NCBI RefSeq assembly: GCF_015762685.1
Contig: NZ_PEHF01000050.1
Location: forward strand, 1-64,000
Source of the DNA: Candidatus Symbiopectobacterium sp. 'North America'
GTDB taxonomy: Bacteria; Pseudomonadota; Gammaproteobacteria; Enterobacterales; Enterobacteriaceae
Direction of reading: 5' to 3'
Length of the DNA stretch: 64,000 nt
The notes below the pieces were generated by a model that had not been told where the DNA came from, did no database searches, and saw only the letters and a program-made list of their open reading frames with translations. Positions 20,331 to 30,605 of this stretch are shown piece by piece (the first letter of the stretch is position 1; each line of letters starts with the position of its first letter). The position numbers and the translations under genes are program-made.

Positions 20331-21344
20331 ATGGTCAAGGTCGGTATCAATGGTTTCGGCAGAATCGGGCGCAACGTACTGCGTGCTGCGTTGGGCAACC
20401 CAGACATCCAAATTGTGGCAATCAACGATTTGACGGACAGTAAAACGCTGGCCCACCTGCTGAAATACGACTCTCTGCTGGGCACACTCTCAGCCCCCGT
20501 TGAAGCAGCCCATGGGCGACTTAGCGTTAATGGTAACCCTATCACCGTGTTCAGCGAGCGCGATCCTGCACGCATTCCCTGGCGTGATGCTGAGGTAGAT
20601 ATCGTGATCGAAGCGACGGTTTTTTTCACCGAACGCGAAAAAGCGGCTGTGCATATTCATAGCAGCAGAGCCAAGCACGTCATCATCTCTGCGCCGGGCA
20701 AGAATGACGATTTGACGGTGTTCATGGGCGTGAACCATGGTTTATACGATCCGCAAAAGCACTATGTCGTCAGCAATGGGAGTTGCACCACCAACGGTCT
20801 GGCACCGGCTGCACAGGTTCTGCACCAACATTTTGGTATTAAACATGGCTTGATGAATACCACTCAAGCCTACACCAACAGCCAGGCATTGCACGATCAG
20901 CCGGAAAAGGATCTGCGTGGCGCGCGCGCCGCCGCGTTATCGATTGTGCCCTACTCCAGTGGCGCGGCCAAAGCGCTAGGGAAAGTGATCCCTGAACTGG
21001 ATGGAAGGCTGACCGGCTATTCCCTGCGCGTACCGGTGCCTGTGGTATCAATCGTTGATCTCACGGTGCCCCTTGAGCGCGAGGTAACTGTAGAGGAAGT
21101 CAACGATGCGTTTCGTGAAGCAGCTGCTTCCGGCCCGTTGCAAGGTATTCTCGGCTATAGCGACGAACCGTTGGTCTCAAGCGATTACCAGGGCGATCCA
21201 CGTTCGTCCATTATTGACGGACTCTCGACGCTGGTTATCAGCGGCAATATGGTCAAAATCCTCGCCTGGTACGACAATGAATGGGGATTTTCAAACCGTT
21301 TTGTCGATTTAGCGCTGATGATAAGCCAACGCGAACCCGCATAA
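20331..21344 (+). CDS. Type I glyceraldehyde-3-phosphate dehydrogenase paralogue with altered active site
   Basis: The 337-residue product is a full-length GAPDH: NAD-binding GFGRIGR (residues 8-14), catalytic Cys152 in SNGSCTTN, SLRVPVPVVSIVDL and the terminal WYDNEWGFSNR. It is closer in flavour to the GapB/second-GAPDH type than to the abundant GapA. In the segment that reads TTxHAYTNDQ in active enzymes it has TTQAYTNSQ, so the catalytic His that activates the Cys is Gln180 (CAA, one base from CAT/CAC). CTTNC is also CTTNG. NAD-dependent dehydrogenation should be severely reduced; a non-phosphorylating or moonlighting role or early decay are alternatives. A good ribosome binding site (AAGGAG) precedes the ATG. 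Confidence 0.88.
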   Translation: MVKVGINGFGRIGRNVLRAALGNPDIQIVAINDLTDSKTLAHLLKYDSLLGTLSAPVEAAHGRLSVNGNPITVFSERDPARIPWRDAEVDIVIEATVFFTEREKAAVHIHSSRAKHVIISAPGKNDDLTVFMGVNHGLYDPQKHYVVSNGSCTTNGLAPAAQVLHQHFGIKHGLMNTTQAYTNSQALHDQPEKDLRGARAAALSIVPYSSGAAKALGKVIPELDGRLTGYSLRVPVPVVSIVDLTVPLEREVTVEEVNDAFREAAASGPLQGILGYSDEPLVSSDYQGDPRSSIIDGLSTLVISGNMVKILAWYDNEWGFSNRFVDLALMISQREPA

Positions 21345-21812
21345 ATGCAGTTACTGAACACCCGGTTAAACTGGGTGTTCAGCGCCTCGTAAACACGACC
21401 ACGCCCTGTGCTACAAATCGGCAATACCGCTCTCGTCTGAGCACCTGCGGCTGCACTTGGGGACGTTTGGCATCCTCATCCAGTGCGCGCAATAGACGTG
21501 ATGTGGTGCGTTTCAGGCCGTGTTTCACATAGCCGATAATATTGCGCATAATGGTAAAAGGCCGTGTGGTTTCTTTGGTTTGCAGGCTGTTGATCTCCAC
21601 GTTGGACTCTGGCGTTTGCCACTGCACAACCAATCCAATGGCGGTAAAGAACAGCCCGACTGCCCAGGTCAACGATAGCAGAGTGAATCACTTGGATATC
21701 TGACAGTTATACACGCGCAATTCCCCATCAATGAAAGGTCTGTGCAGTATCAAAAAGTGCGTGTCAGGAAGTTGTTAAAATGCCGTTTATCTTTTAAGGA
21801 TGTCGATGACCT
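21345..21812. other. Spacer with inverted repeat and a doubtful membrane-peptide ORF
   Basis: A 468-bp stretch. CTGAACACCC (21354-21363) and GGGTGTTCAG (21373-21382) form a perfect 10-bp hairpin right after the GAPDH gene, probably its terminator, although no T-run follows. On the minus strand 21379-21672 is an open frame of 97 codons beginning with one hydrophobic segment (TWAVGLFFTAIGLVV) and a basic tail; I recognise no family, and a second frame overlaps at its start, so it may be the remnant of a membrane protein. The promoter of the response regulator at 21813 must lie in the last 100 bases. Confidence 0.4.
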
Positions 21813-22523
21813 ATGACGCGCCTGCTTATCATTGAAGACAATCCTGAGTTGGTGGCCAATCTGTACGATTTTTTCGAACCACTGGGTTATGTGTTGGACG
21901 ATGCACGTGACGGCGTCACAGGTCTGCGTATGGCTACGCAGCATGATTATGACGCCATTTTGTTGGATCTGATGCTGCCGCGATTGGACGGTATGACGCT
22001 ATGCAGCAAACTCCGGGTGGAATTTCAGAATCCCGTGCCGGTGCTGATGCTGACCGCACGCGATCCCGTAGAAGAGCGTGTGCAAGGCCTGGCGCTGGGT
22101 GCCGACGATTATCTGGTCAAACCCTTTTCGCTCAAGGAACTCGACGCCCGCATCAAGGCGCTGGTGCGCCGTGCCCAAGGCCGACAGGTGCAAGGCAAGC
22201 TAGCATGGGAAGACCTGCTGGTAGACACCCGCTCACCGCAGGCATGGCGGCAGGGCCAGACCATCAACCTGACACCCACCACGCACAAATTGCTGCTGTG
22301 TCTGATCAGAGCTGCACCTGACGTGGTAAAAAAACAACAGATGGAATACCTGCTGTGGGGCGACGAACCGCCTGAAAGTGGTGCGTTGCGCACACACATT
22401 CATGACCTGCGCCAGCGAATTGACAAAAACTTCACATCTGCTCTGATAGAAACGGTGCATGGTGTCGGTTTACGTCTCCATACGCCCGGGGAGGTTGCGC
22501 CGGAATTATCACACAGCGAGTAG
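21813..22523 (+). CDS. OmpR-family response regulator
   Basis: The 236-residue product has a receiver domain with the acidic pocket (IIEDN), phospho-acceptor Asp52 in ILLDLMLP, Thr in MLTARD and Lys in YLVKPF, followed by an OmpR/PhoB winged-helix DNA-binding domain (LTPTTHKLLLCLI, ALRTHIHDLRQRID, VHGVGLRL). It is followed at 10 bp by its sensor kinase, which is frameshifted, so the regulator is probably an orphan now. The stimulus and target genes cannot be told. Confidence 0.92.
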   Translation: MTRLLIIEDNPELVANLYDFFEPLGYVLDDARDGVTGLRMATQHDYDAILLDLMLPRLDGMTLCSKLRVEFQNPVPVLMLTARDPVEERVQGLALGADDYLVKPFSLKELDARIKALVRRAQGRQVQGKLAWEDLLVDTRSPQAWRQGQTINLTPTTHKLLLCLIRAAPDVVKKQQMEYLLWGDEPPESGALRTHIHDLRQRIDKNFTSALIETVHGVGLRLHTPGEVAPELSHSE

Positions 22524-22533
22524 ACCCAGAATC

Positions 22534-23764
22534 ATGAAATCCCTTTATCAGCAAATGACGCTCAAGACACGCATTACGATTTCATTTGTACTGCTAATGG
22601 TAGCCGTCATGGGATTTGTGGTTATCGCGGAGCAACTTGATTATGATGAAGTAAGATCGTATGTCATCGCGAAAAGTCTGCACGACGAGGTGCCTCGGCT
22701 AGAAAGCGCTATTGTCAAAGGCATTTCTCCCCCTGCCTGAAGGCAGCCAGTTTTACGATGTGCAGACCGTATCCGATGCTCTGCGGCATTACGCCCCAGG
22801 TTACCACCGCCTGGAAAAACCCGATCATTGGTATCTGCTGGTATTTACACTCAACGATCAACGCTACTACCTGTTACAGGATGGCAACTACTACAGATTT
22901 CTAGAATTCCTGATTGACGGCTTCGCACCGTTGGTGATTCTGTTGTGTATTCTGTGCGCGTTCTGGATTGGAAGATTGACGTCGGCGCGCGTTACCATGC
23001 CCATTACTCGCCTGGCCGACGTGGTACAACGCAAGCAGAAGCCTTTGCCGTTTCAGGATGCGAGTGACGAAATTGGCGTGCTGGCGCGCGCGTTTGCACA
23101 GCACAGTGATGAACTGAAGCAGTTTCTGCACCGTGAGCGATGCTTTGTCAGCGATACCAGCCATGAATTGCGCACTACGCTGGCTATCATTGGCGGTGCG
23201 GCGGAAACTATCGTGCACCAATTGCCTGCCGACAGCCACTTGATACCCAGCACTGAACGCATCGTACGCACCACGCAGGAAATGCAACGCCAACTGACCT
23301 GCCTGCTGCTGCTCTCACGCGATCCGCACACGTTAGCTCGCGCGGACATGCCGCTGCGTCCGTTGATCGAGGAATCTATTACACGCTGCCAGCCTTGGCT
23401 GGCAAAAAAACCGGTGACGCTGATTCTGGAGGCACCGCAAACGCCTCACATACATACCAACGCAGAACTGGCGCGCAGTATTATCTGGAACTTGCTGCGC
23501 AATGCCTGTCAGTATAAGGAGCAAGGTGAAGTGCGGATTACGCTGCATGACACAACGCTTATCGTTTCTGACACCGGCCCGGGTCTGCCGCTCAGCATCG
23601 ATCCGCAGCAATTTAAGCGTTTTCTGCACAGTGCGCAGCAACGTGGCGAAGGACTTGGCTTATCCATTGTGCAACGCATTGTGGAGCATCTGGGCTGGCA
23701 CATGCAGGTCGATAGCTCAGAAAAAGGCTGTCGCTTTACGCTGGAAATGCGTCGTCCAGAATGA
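22534..23764 (+). pseudogene. Two-component sensor histidine kinase, frameshifted in the sensor domain
   Basis: The protein starts MKSLYQQMTLKTRITISF with a first membrane helix, breaks at a C5 run near 22725-22735 (frame 1 ends KGISPPA*, frame 2 continues PLPEGSQFYDVQ), and goes on through the periplasmic sensor part, a second helix (FAPLVILLCILCAFWIG), a HAMP linker, the H-box SDTSHELRTTL, the N-box NLLRNACQY and the G-boxes SDTGPGLPL and GEGLGLSIV. All catalytic motifs survive in the second frame, but the first membrane helix is separated from them. The kinase would pair with the OmpR-type regulator directly upstream. One base added or removed would restore it. Confidence 0.88.
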
Positions 23765-23927
23765 CGTATTTCTCCAAGGCAAAAATTATTTTTCAGATCA
23801 GTGAGTTTAATGTCGAAATACCACTGCATTTTCCTCTTTTTCCTGCATGGCTAAGCGGCGTACACAGTAAAAACAGCATATCCCCTCTATACTTGCTCAC
23901 TCCCTCAAAAACACGCAAGAAGTACGC

Positions 23928-24464
23928 ATGAAAATTTGACCAATCCTTACTGGTGTCGCACTGTCACTGGCGCTGGTCGCCTGCCAGTCGCCCTCGCCCC
24001 CCAAAGGCGTAAATCCTGTTGCTGATTTTGACGCTGAACGTTATCTGGGGAAATGGTATGAAATAGCGCGTTTGGAAAACCGTTTTGAGCGAGGTCTGGA
24101 ACAGGTGACGGCAACCTATGGAAAGCGCAGTGACGGGGGACTGATCGTGCTGAATCAAGGCTATGATCCGCTAAAGAAACAGTGAAAATCGAGCGAAGGC
24201 AAAGCCTATTTCACCGGTAAAGCCACAACAGCGGCGCTCAAGGTTTCCTTCTTTGGTCCTTTCTATGGAGGATATAACGTGATCGCGCTGGATGACGATT
24301 ACCAGTACGCCTTGGTAAGTGGACCAAACCGCGATTATTTATGGTTACTGTCGCGCACACCAGAGCTCCCGGCTGAGGTAAAACAGCGCTATTTGTCTAT
24401 AGCGAAAACCCTCGGCTTTGCGGTGGATAATCTGGTTTGGGTCAACCAGCAGCCACGCGGGTAG
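23928..24464 (+). pseudogene. blc: Bacterial lipocalin Blc, two nonsense codons
   Basis: The frame of 178 codons matches the outer-membrane lipoprotein Blc: lipobox-type signal end (LALVACQ), YLGKWYEIARLENRFERG, then GKAYFTGKATTAALKVSFFGPFYGGYN and DYLWLLSRTP. Blc binds lysophospholipids and is normally stationary-phase and envelope-stress expressed. Two in-frame TGA codons interrupt it: codon 4 (23937-23939), inside the signal peptide, and 24183-24185 (KKQ*KSSEG), where relatives carry Trp in this region. Both are ordinary stops in this genome, so the gene is dead. Confidence 0.9.
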
Positions 24465-24561
24465 CACGATCGGTAGTGCCTCAGCGAAGAGCAAGGGAAC
24501 CATTTTTGTGACGTTGTCACCAGTCTCAAGGTGGTTCCCTATCGTCCTCATTGGTCAGCAG

Positions 24562-26473
24562 CTACAAGGTAAAGCGCGACACCACCTGTTCCAATTGAAC
24601 AGATTGATCCTCCATGGACTGCGCCGCTGCAGCAACCTGCTCGACCAATGCCGCATTTTGCTGCGTGGTATTGTCCAACTGGTTGATGGCAAAGTTGATT
24701 TGATCGATACCCTTACTTTGCTCTTCGTTGTCTGAACTTATTTCAGCGATAACACCGGTTACACTGTTCACGCCGCTCATCAACTCTTCCATGGTTGAAC
24801 CGGCCTGCCGCACCAGGTTACTGCCCTGTTCAATATTGGTGACCGACTCTTCGATCAGTGCTTTAATTTCCTGCGCTGAGGTTGCACTCCGTTGCGCCAA
24901 TGAACGCACTTCTCCCGCTACCACGGCGAAACCACGTCCGTGCTCACCCGCTCGTGCCGCCTCGACGGTGGCATTCAGAGCCAGAATATTGGTCTGGAAG
25001 GCGATGCCATCGATCATGCTAATGATCTCGACAATCTTGTTGGATGACGCGTTTATCTTGGTCATGGTGGAGACCACGTCATTCACCACTGATGCGCCTT
25101 TGTGCGCGATACCGGACTCATCTTCCGCGAGTTTACTGGCGTGACGCGCGTTGTCGGCCGTTTGCCGTATCGTTCCCCCCAGTTCTTCCACGGACGCTGC
25201 GGTTTCGACAATCGATGATGATTGTTCCTCGGTACGCGAAGAGAAATCGGCGTTACCACTGGCAATCTGACGCGACGCCGAGGACATCGCCAACGCGCTT
25301 TGCCCCACCTGCTGCATCAACTCTTGCAGATAGGCGATGAAATCATTAAAGCTCTGCACGACCGCATTAAATTCAGGATTTTTACTGGCTGGCAGCCGTT
25401 GGGTTAAATCAGCGCCACCGCTGGAGAGCGCCTGAATATTATGCTGTAACAGCGTTAAGTTTTTCATGAAAATACGGAAGAAACTGACCAGAACAATCAG
25501 CAACAGAAAGCACAGTGCTCCCTGCACCACGGTGAGTTTTGTCAGTATGCTGCTGGTGTGGCGTGACAAATGGCTGGAGGGGATATCCGCAACCAAATAC
25601 CACGGGCTGCCAGCAATCGGCTGAACCAGCAGTGTATGCTCTCCATCATCCCCGTCGTAGATGCCATCGATAGCTGCGTTATCGGCACGCGATAACAACG
25701 CCTGCAACGGTGACGCCACCGGGGTCTTCAGATCCTTAAGATTGAGCAACGCCGCGCTGCCCTGATCCGGTTGACCGTTGCCAACCACTTTCCCATCCGC
25801 TTCCACAATCAGTACGTTACCTTCAACGGCGGTACTCATTTCATTGGCGAGCTTGTTGAAGAAGCCTAAGGTGACATCGATGGTGGCAACGCCCCAGGGT
25901 TTGCCGTCGCGGATTATCTCCATGGCACAGTTGGTACGCGGTTGCGGGCTGGCGGCATCCTGATAGGCTTTGGCCCATGCGCACTGGCCCTGGGCCATAT
26001 TCATCCCCTCTTTATACCAGGGTTGCTCCCAATATTTTTCGGAACCAGGCTGGTTCCACACCGTATTGACGTGCAGTTGGCCTGCCGCATCGCGCGCAAA
26101 AAAAGTGCTGAAGCGATCGCGCTCCGCATCACGCACGCCCGGCAATGGCAAAATCCCGCCACCAAACACGTTCAAATCATTGTATTGGTTAACCAGATTG
26201 GGAAGCAGCGTATCAATCTGCTCGCTGCTTAATACACTCACCAGTTCAGTGATGGTTTTCTGCTGCGCCTGCACCCGATTCATCTGTTCCGTGAATCGCT
26301 CGCGCCTGGCGATCAACAGTAAGGCCGATCAGATTACTTTCATTTTCAATCAACTGGGGATAAACAAATTGGCGGATAACAACAAACGTGAGAATGAGTA
26401 ATAATCCAAAAAAGCCGATAAGAAATAGGCTGAAGCGCGCCTGCGTGGTTTTTAAAATGCCATTTTTGCACAT
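24562..26473 (-). pseudogene. Methyl-accepting chemotaxis protein, frameshifted near the first membrane helix
   Basis: The N-terminal frame (MCKNGILKTTQARFSLFLIGFFG) carries the first transmembrane helix and breaks at about 26310-26320. The other frame then holds a periplasmic double-Cache-like sensor ([30 protein letters not shown]), a second helix ([18 protein letters not shown]), HAMP, and a complete signalling hairpin with [23 protein letters not shown] and methylation helices. The receptor would sense small ligands and signal through CheW/CheA. The frameshift removes the membrane anchor from the sensor. It is one of two broken chemoreceptors in the window. Confidence 0.88.
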
Positions 26474-26693
26474 GCTATACGTCCATATATTTTATAGGGG
26501 ATACGTTATTTTTAACGATGTCAGCAGGGATTTCTTTAGCAGGACAGCAGCAATTTTCAACGCGAGTCACAGAACGGAATTGTCAGTGTAAAATACTGAT
26601 ATTGTTATATTATTGATTTTCCAGGCAATTCCTGAACCGTCATCTCTATCGACACCCCATATCTCTCTCGTGGTAGAAAAACGAGAGACTGAA

Positions 26694-27137
26694 TCAGGGC
26701 GGCGACAGATACCGCAAATGCAGCAATGGATAAGCCCGCCCTTGCCCGTCTAGGGCAGAGCGCCCGGTGCGCACAAAACCCAGGCGTTGATAGAAAGCCA
26801 ACGCCTGGACATTTTGTTCATTCACATCGGTAGTCAGTTGTGGATAGTGCGCCAACGCAACGCCGATCAGCGCACGGCCAATGCATTTGCTATGGTAATC
26901 AGCGTCCACAAAAAGCGCTTCCAAATGCCCCTGATGTAAATACATAAAACCGACAATGTTACCACTCAACTCCACCGCCAGGGTGAGTGCCACCTGAGGA
27001 AAAAAGGTGCGCAACTCTGCCTCGATCTCCACAAGATGTTCTGGTGCAACAAAAAAGTGGGTTGCCTCTACCGCGTTACGCCATATAGCCATAATGTGGG
27101 CCGTATCAGCGACCGTAGAAGATCGTAACTGAACCAT
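26694..27137 (-). CDS. yjaB: GNAT acetyltransferase of the YjaB type
   Basis: The 147-residue product resembles E. coli YjaB: IMAIWRNAVEATHFF at the start, GHLEALFVDADYHSKCIGRALI with the acetyl-CoA loop (here SKCIGRA in place of RGxGxGR), TDVNEQNVQALAFYQRLGF, and the end YPLLHLRYL. The loop has Cys where Gly is usual, which may weaken CoA binding. YjaB's substrate is not firmly known. Complete frame, monocistronic. Confidence 0.8.
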   Translation of the reverse strand: MVQLRSSTVADTAHIMAIWRNAVEATHFFVAPEHLVEIEAELRTFFPQVALTLAVELSGNIVGFMYLHQGHLEALFVDADYHSKCIGRALIGVALAHYPQLTTDVNEQNVQALAFYQRLGFVRTGRSALDGQGRAYPLLHLRYLSPP

Positions 27138-27401
27138 GGGTTAACTCGACTCAATAAAAGGATACGTATCTCATAACAGATTACCACAGGACGGCGTGGA
27201 CTCACCGCCGCTGTTTCAGCAGGAATAGCGTTCTGCCCTAAGCGGGAAACGTGCGCGATGCTTTATGCGCTATTCATTCTTATTTATGTTTTTTTTGTTT
27301 ATGGCCTGACACCAAATGTCCTGTTTATTGCCCCGGTTCCTCTGCCAACATGAAAGACACCCTCTATGGTCATAGTAAACATCTGGCAGGAACCCCTAAT
27401 C

Positions 27402-28481
27402 ATGCACTATCGTCCGGTTTTAGACACACTTCGCCGTTTTGACCCGCCGCAAGCGTTGCAAGACGCGAAAGGCCCGTTAATCAATCTGGCACTTAATGAA
27501 AACAGCCTTGGCTATTCCCCGTTGGTTGCGCAGGCTCTTGGCACAGCGCTGACATCCGCCTCGCGCTATCCCTCCACCTTCTGCGATGCACTGCGAGAAA
27601 AGCTGGCTCGACATCACGATATTGACCCGCAGCGTCTGGTGTTTGGCAGCGGTATTTTTGAGATACTGTCGCTGATAAGCACAGTATTCGTTAGTGATGA
27701 CGATGAAGTGGTGATCCCGACCCCCTCCTTCGGCTGGTATAACCTGACCACGCGGTTGAATGGCGGCACTGTGGTTGCCGTGCCTTTATCCGAACACGCC
27801 ATTGACCTTAGTGCAGTGTTGGAGGCTATCACGCCGCAAACGCGGTTGATCTGGCTGTGCAACCCGCACAACCCGATAGGAACTATGGTTGCCACGGGAG
27901 CATTACAGGCGTATCTCGCTAACCTCCCTGCCGACATTCCCGTCGTGCTCGACGAAGCGTACCGTGAATATGCCGTGACAGCGTATGTACCTGATGGTAT
28001 TGCGCTGGCGCGCCAGTATGCCAATCTGATTGTGCTGCGTACGTTTTCCAAAGCCTACGATTTGGCGGGTTTGCGTATTGGTTATGCGGTTGCCAGCGCC
28101 GAAACGGCCAGTCTGTTGCATAAAGTCAAAGTCCCCCCCAATGTGAACCATCTGGCCCAAATTGCCGCCAGCGCCGCACTGGACGATGACGATTTTCTGG
28201 CTCGTTCTGTCACACTGGTACGCGATGGATTGGCCGATTACTATGCCTGCTGTGAGGCGCTGGGATTCGACTATATTCCGAGTTTCGCCAATTTTCTGAT
28301 GATCAACCTTGAACGTGATGGCGATGAGGTCGCGGAAGTGTTTCTCGACGCAGGCATCGTGCTGCGCTCAGGCTGGGAAGTGGGCCTTCCTTCGTGGATT
28401 CGCGTGACGATCGGCAATGCCGATGAGAACCAGCGGGTATTTGCAATACTGCATCAACTGGCCGCGCAACGTACAGCATGA
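27402..28481 (+). CDS. Histidinol-phosphate-aminotransferase-like PLP enzyme
   Basis: A class II PLP aminotransferase of about 359 residues. I start at 27402 (MHYRPVLDTLRRFDPP), with AGGAA ahead, instead of the upstream ATG at 27366. It shows NENSLGYSP near the N-terminus, CNPHNPIGTMV, DEAYREY with the PLP aspartate, the PLP lysine in TFSKAYDLAGLRIGYA, and the C-terminal RSGWEVGLPSWIRVTIG in which Arg binds the carboxylate. This is a HisC2-type accessory enzyme rather than the his-operon HisC. It overlaps the next gene, an acetyltransferase, and the two are probably co-translated. Confidence 0.87.
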   Translation: MHYRPVLDTLRRFDPPQALQDAKGPLINLALNENSLGYSPLVAQALGTALTSASRYPSTFCDALREKLARHHDIDPQRLVFGSGIFEILSLISTVFVSDDDEVVIPTPSFGWYNLTTRLNGGTVVAVPLSEHAIDLSAVLEAITPQTRLIWLCNPHNPIGTMVATGALQAYLANLPADIPVVLDEAYREYAVTAYVPDGIALARQYANLIVLRTFSKAYDLAGLRIGYAVASAETASLLHKVKVPPNVNHLAQIAASAALDDDDFLARSVTLVRDGLADYYACCEALGFDYIPSFANFLMINLERDGDEVAEVFLDAGIVLRSGWEVGLPSWIRVTIGNADENQRVFAILHQLAAQRTA

Positions 28482-28492
28482 CAGGAAACAAT

Positions 28493-28918
28493 ATGGAAAT
28501 AATCAGAGTGGCAGAACCCTGGCAGATCGCTGCCGTGCACTACCTTCGCATTCAAGTGGCGTTAAGTCTGGATATTGCTATTTCCGGTGAGATCGACGAA
28601 AAACCGGGGGATAACTGCGACTATCTGCTGATCATGGACGGTGGAATACCCGTGGCTACTGGCCGCCTGCGTCATTATCACGGACAGGCAAAATTCGAGC
28701 TGATCAGCGTTGCAGTTGGCTATCAGGGCAAAGGCATAGGCAGCCTGCTGATCCGCGAGATGGAAGCCTGGGCGGCAGATCTGGGGTTTACCCAGGTACT
28801 TATCACCAGCAAGTGGGACGTGCGACAGTTTTATCTGCAACTGGGCTATAAGACCGAAGGTGACATCATCGAGGGTGGGCTGTTTTCATTGATTCGCGTG
28901 ACCAAAACGTTGAATTGA
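28493..28918 (+). CDS. GNAT family N-acetyltransferase
   Basis: The open frame begins at 28478, inside the stop of the upstream aminotransferase (ATGA), but the ATG at 28493 has AGGAAA at good spacing, giving 141 residues. The fold is ElaA/PhnO-like: AVHYLRIQVALSLDI, then ELISVAVGYQGKGIGSLLIREME with the acetyl-CoA loop, and the C-terminal FYLQLGYKTEG. Coupled with the HisC-like aminotransferase, which suggests that it acetylates an amine made or used by that enzyme; this is inference. Confidence 0.85.
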   Translation: MEIIRVAEPWQIAAVHYLRIQVALSLDIAISGEIDEKPGDNCDYLLIMDGGIPVATGRLRHYHGQAKFELISVAVGYQGKGIGSLLIREMEAWAADLGFTQVLITSKWDVRQFYLQLGYKTEGDIIEGGLFSLIRVTKTLN

Positions 28919-28951
28919 TGACTCCCGAACCACAGAGGCCTCTACTCCCAC

Positions 28952-29034
28952 CGTCATTCCCGCGAAGGCGAGAATCTCTTTCCGAAGAAACGCGTTTATT
29001 CTCACAGAGATCCCCGGCTTTCGCCGAGGATGAC
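28952..29034. repeat. Dispersed ~85-bp palindromic intergenic repeat, copy B
   Basis: It begins CGTCATTCCCGCGAAGGCG and ends TTTCGCCGAGGATGACG. Its reverse complement aligns with 1196-1279 nearly end to end. It sits between the acetyltransferase and its terminator. Confidence 0.8.
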
Positions 29035-29064
29035 GAGAGGTACAGTGACTCAGTGATCAATTTC

Positions 29065-29090
29065 AGGGCACCTCCGGTGCCCTTTTAACT
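29065..29090 (+). terminator. Intrinsic terminator, possibly bidirectional
   Basis: AGGGCACC and GGTGCCCT form a perfect 8-bp stem with a TCC loop, followed by TTTAACTTTT. It separates the acetyltransferase from the convergent MFS pseudogene. Confidence 0.85.
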
Positions 29091-29100
29091 TTTCCCTCAC

Positions 29101-30397
29101 TTATGCCGTCGTGGTACCTGATTGCGATCGCGCCAGCCACAGGGCAAGCACCAGCCATACCGCCCCCGCACTGGCATACGCCACGGGCGCAACATACATT
29201 GCTACGCCCAGGGTATAGCGATCGGACAACTGACCAACCAGCTTCGGGCCAATCACACCGGCAAGACCGGACGTTAGCACGATAGAATAGGCCATGGCGC
29301 TGTTACGCAACTGCGGCGGCACTGTCTCAAGAATCAGCGTAGTTAAGATTCCCGCGCTAAAGCCAAAGGCAGCGATCCCTGCCGCAATCCCCGCCTGTGC
29401 ATGTGACAACGCCGGGCTGCTATAGGCTAACGAAAACGCCAGCGCCGCGAGCAGTGAGGTGCTGGCTAAAAACAGCGGAAACCCCCCAGCGATACTGACG
29501 CAATAACAGGCTGGAAAAATAACCGCCAATCAACCCCATTCGCAACGTATACAGCAACACCTACGCCAAAAAGCCTGAAGCCTGCGGATTGGTGAGCGCA
29601 AAAACACGATGCAAATAAGCCAGTATCCAGATTTGCACTGACATGGCGATAAAAAACAGCAGCAAAGCAACCGTATGCAACACGTAGGCCGGATACCGAA
29701 ACACCGCCAGGCTGTCCCGTATCCCGGTTTTCTCGGTTGTTCTGTTCCCCAGCTGTACGCCATCCATTGCGCCAATGGTCGGTTCTTTCACGCGCAGCAA
29801 CAGCAGCACCAGCACAATACCCGGCAAACCTGCGACAAAGAACGCCGTGCGCCAGCCATACTCACTGGCCAGCAGGCTACCCAACGCAAGCGCGGCAGCA
29901 GTGCCAATTTTATTTCTCAACATGTATAACGAAAATACCACGTTGCGCCAGCGCGGACGGTAAAGATCGGCTAACCAGCCCGGCGCTACCGTGTTATAGG
30001 CTGCCTCACTGAAACCGGTAAGTACGCGCCAAAACAGCAAGCCGATAAATCCGGTGACGAGCCCCGTCGACAACGAGGCCACACTCCACACCGTTGCGCC
30101 AATCAACAACACCGTTTTACGGCTGAACCGGTTTGCCAGCGTGCCCATGATAGGTGCACCAATGATACCGGCCAGGGTGAACTTGGAAGAGAAACGCCCC
30201 ATTTGCTCATCGCTAAAACCAAACTCGGCTTTGATGGGCGTCAGCAGGGAGGAAATAATGGCTGAATCCAGGACGCACACCACGCCCAACATCCAGATGA
30301 ACGCCAGCGACAGATGGCTGTTTTGCTGCCAGCCAGACGCCGCAGGCAACGCCTGATAATACGAGTCACTCAGTAATTCTTTTTGCGATACCGCCAT
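29101..30397 (-). pseudogene. MFS transporter (12-helix), broken by a stop and a frameshift
   Basis: The N-terminal two thirds (start MAVSQKELLSDSY at 30397) has the MFS layout: helix 1 (LAFIWMLGVVCVLDSAIIS), the loop-2-3 motif with GTLANRFSRKTVLLIG, and GWLADLYRPRWRN. It stops at an in-frame TAG near 29561 after QASGFLA. The last helices (AQAGIAAGIAAFGFSAGILTT onward) are in another frame from 29529 to 29101. Relatives are spinster-like or organic-anion MFS permeases. Substrate unknown. It is divergent from an AraC-type regulator that may have controlled it. Confidence 0.85.
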
Positions 30398-30605
30398 GGC
30401 AATGCCCCTCACCAATAATATTTCCAATAACCTATCGGTCGTTATCGCTATTGTTTAATAACAGGCACTGACGGCAAAAGGACAATCCGTGCCACAGATA
30501 GATAAAAACAGACTTTCGTTAGCTGTTTTATTGCATTGCTATTGAGGGGTTATCCTGATTACATTTTTAGTCATGATGACATCACCACAAAGCACCAGGT
30601 GAAAA

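Noticed and set aside
19947-24185. TGA codons in several genes could mean TGA is read as tryptophan.
   Set aside because: Intact genes such as prmC and pth end in TGA, the region also has TAA and TAG lesions and many frameshifts, and core genes use no internal TGA. Ordinary decay explains all.
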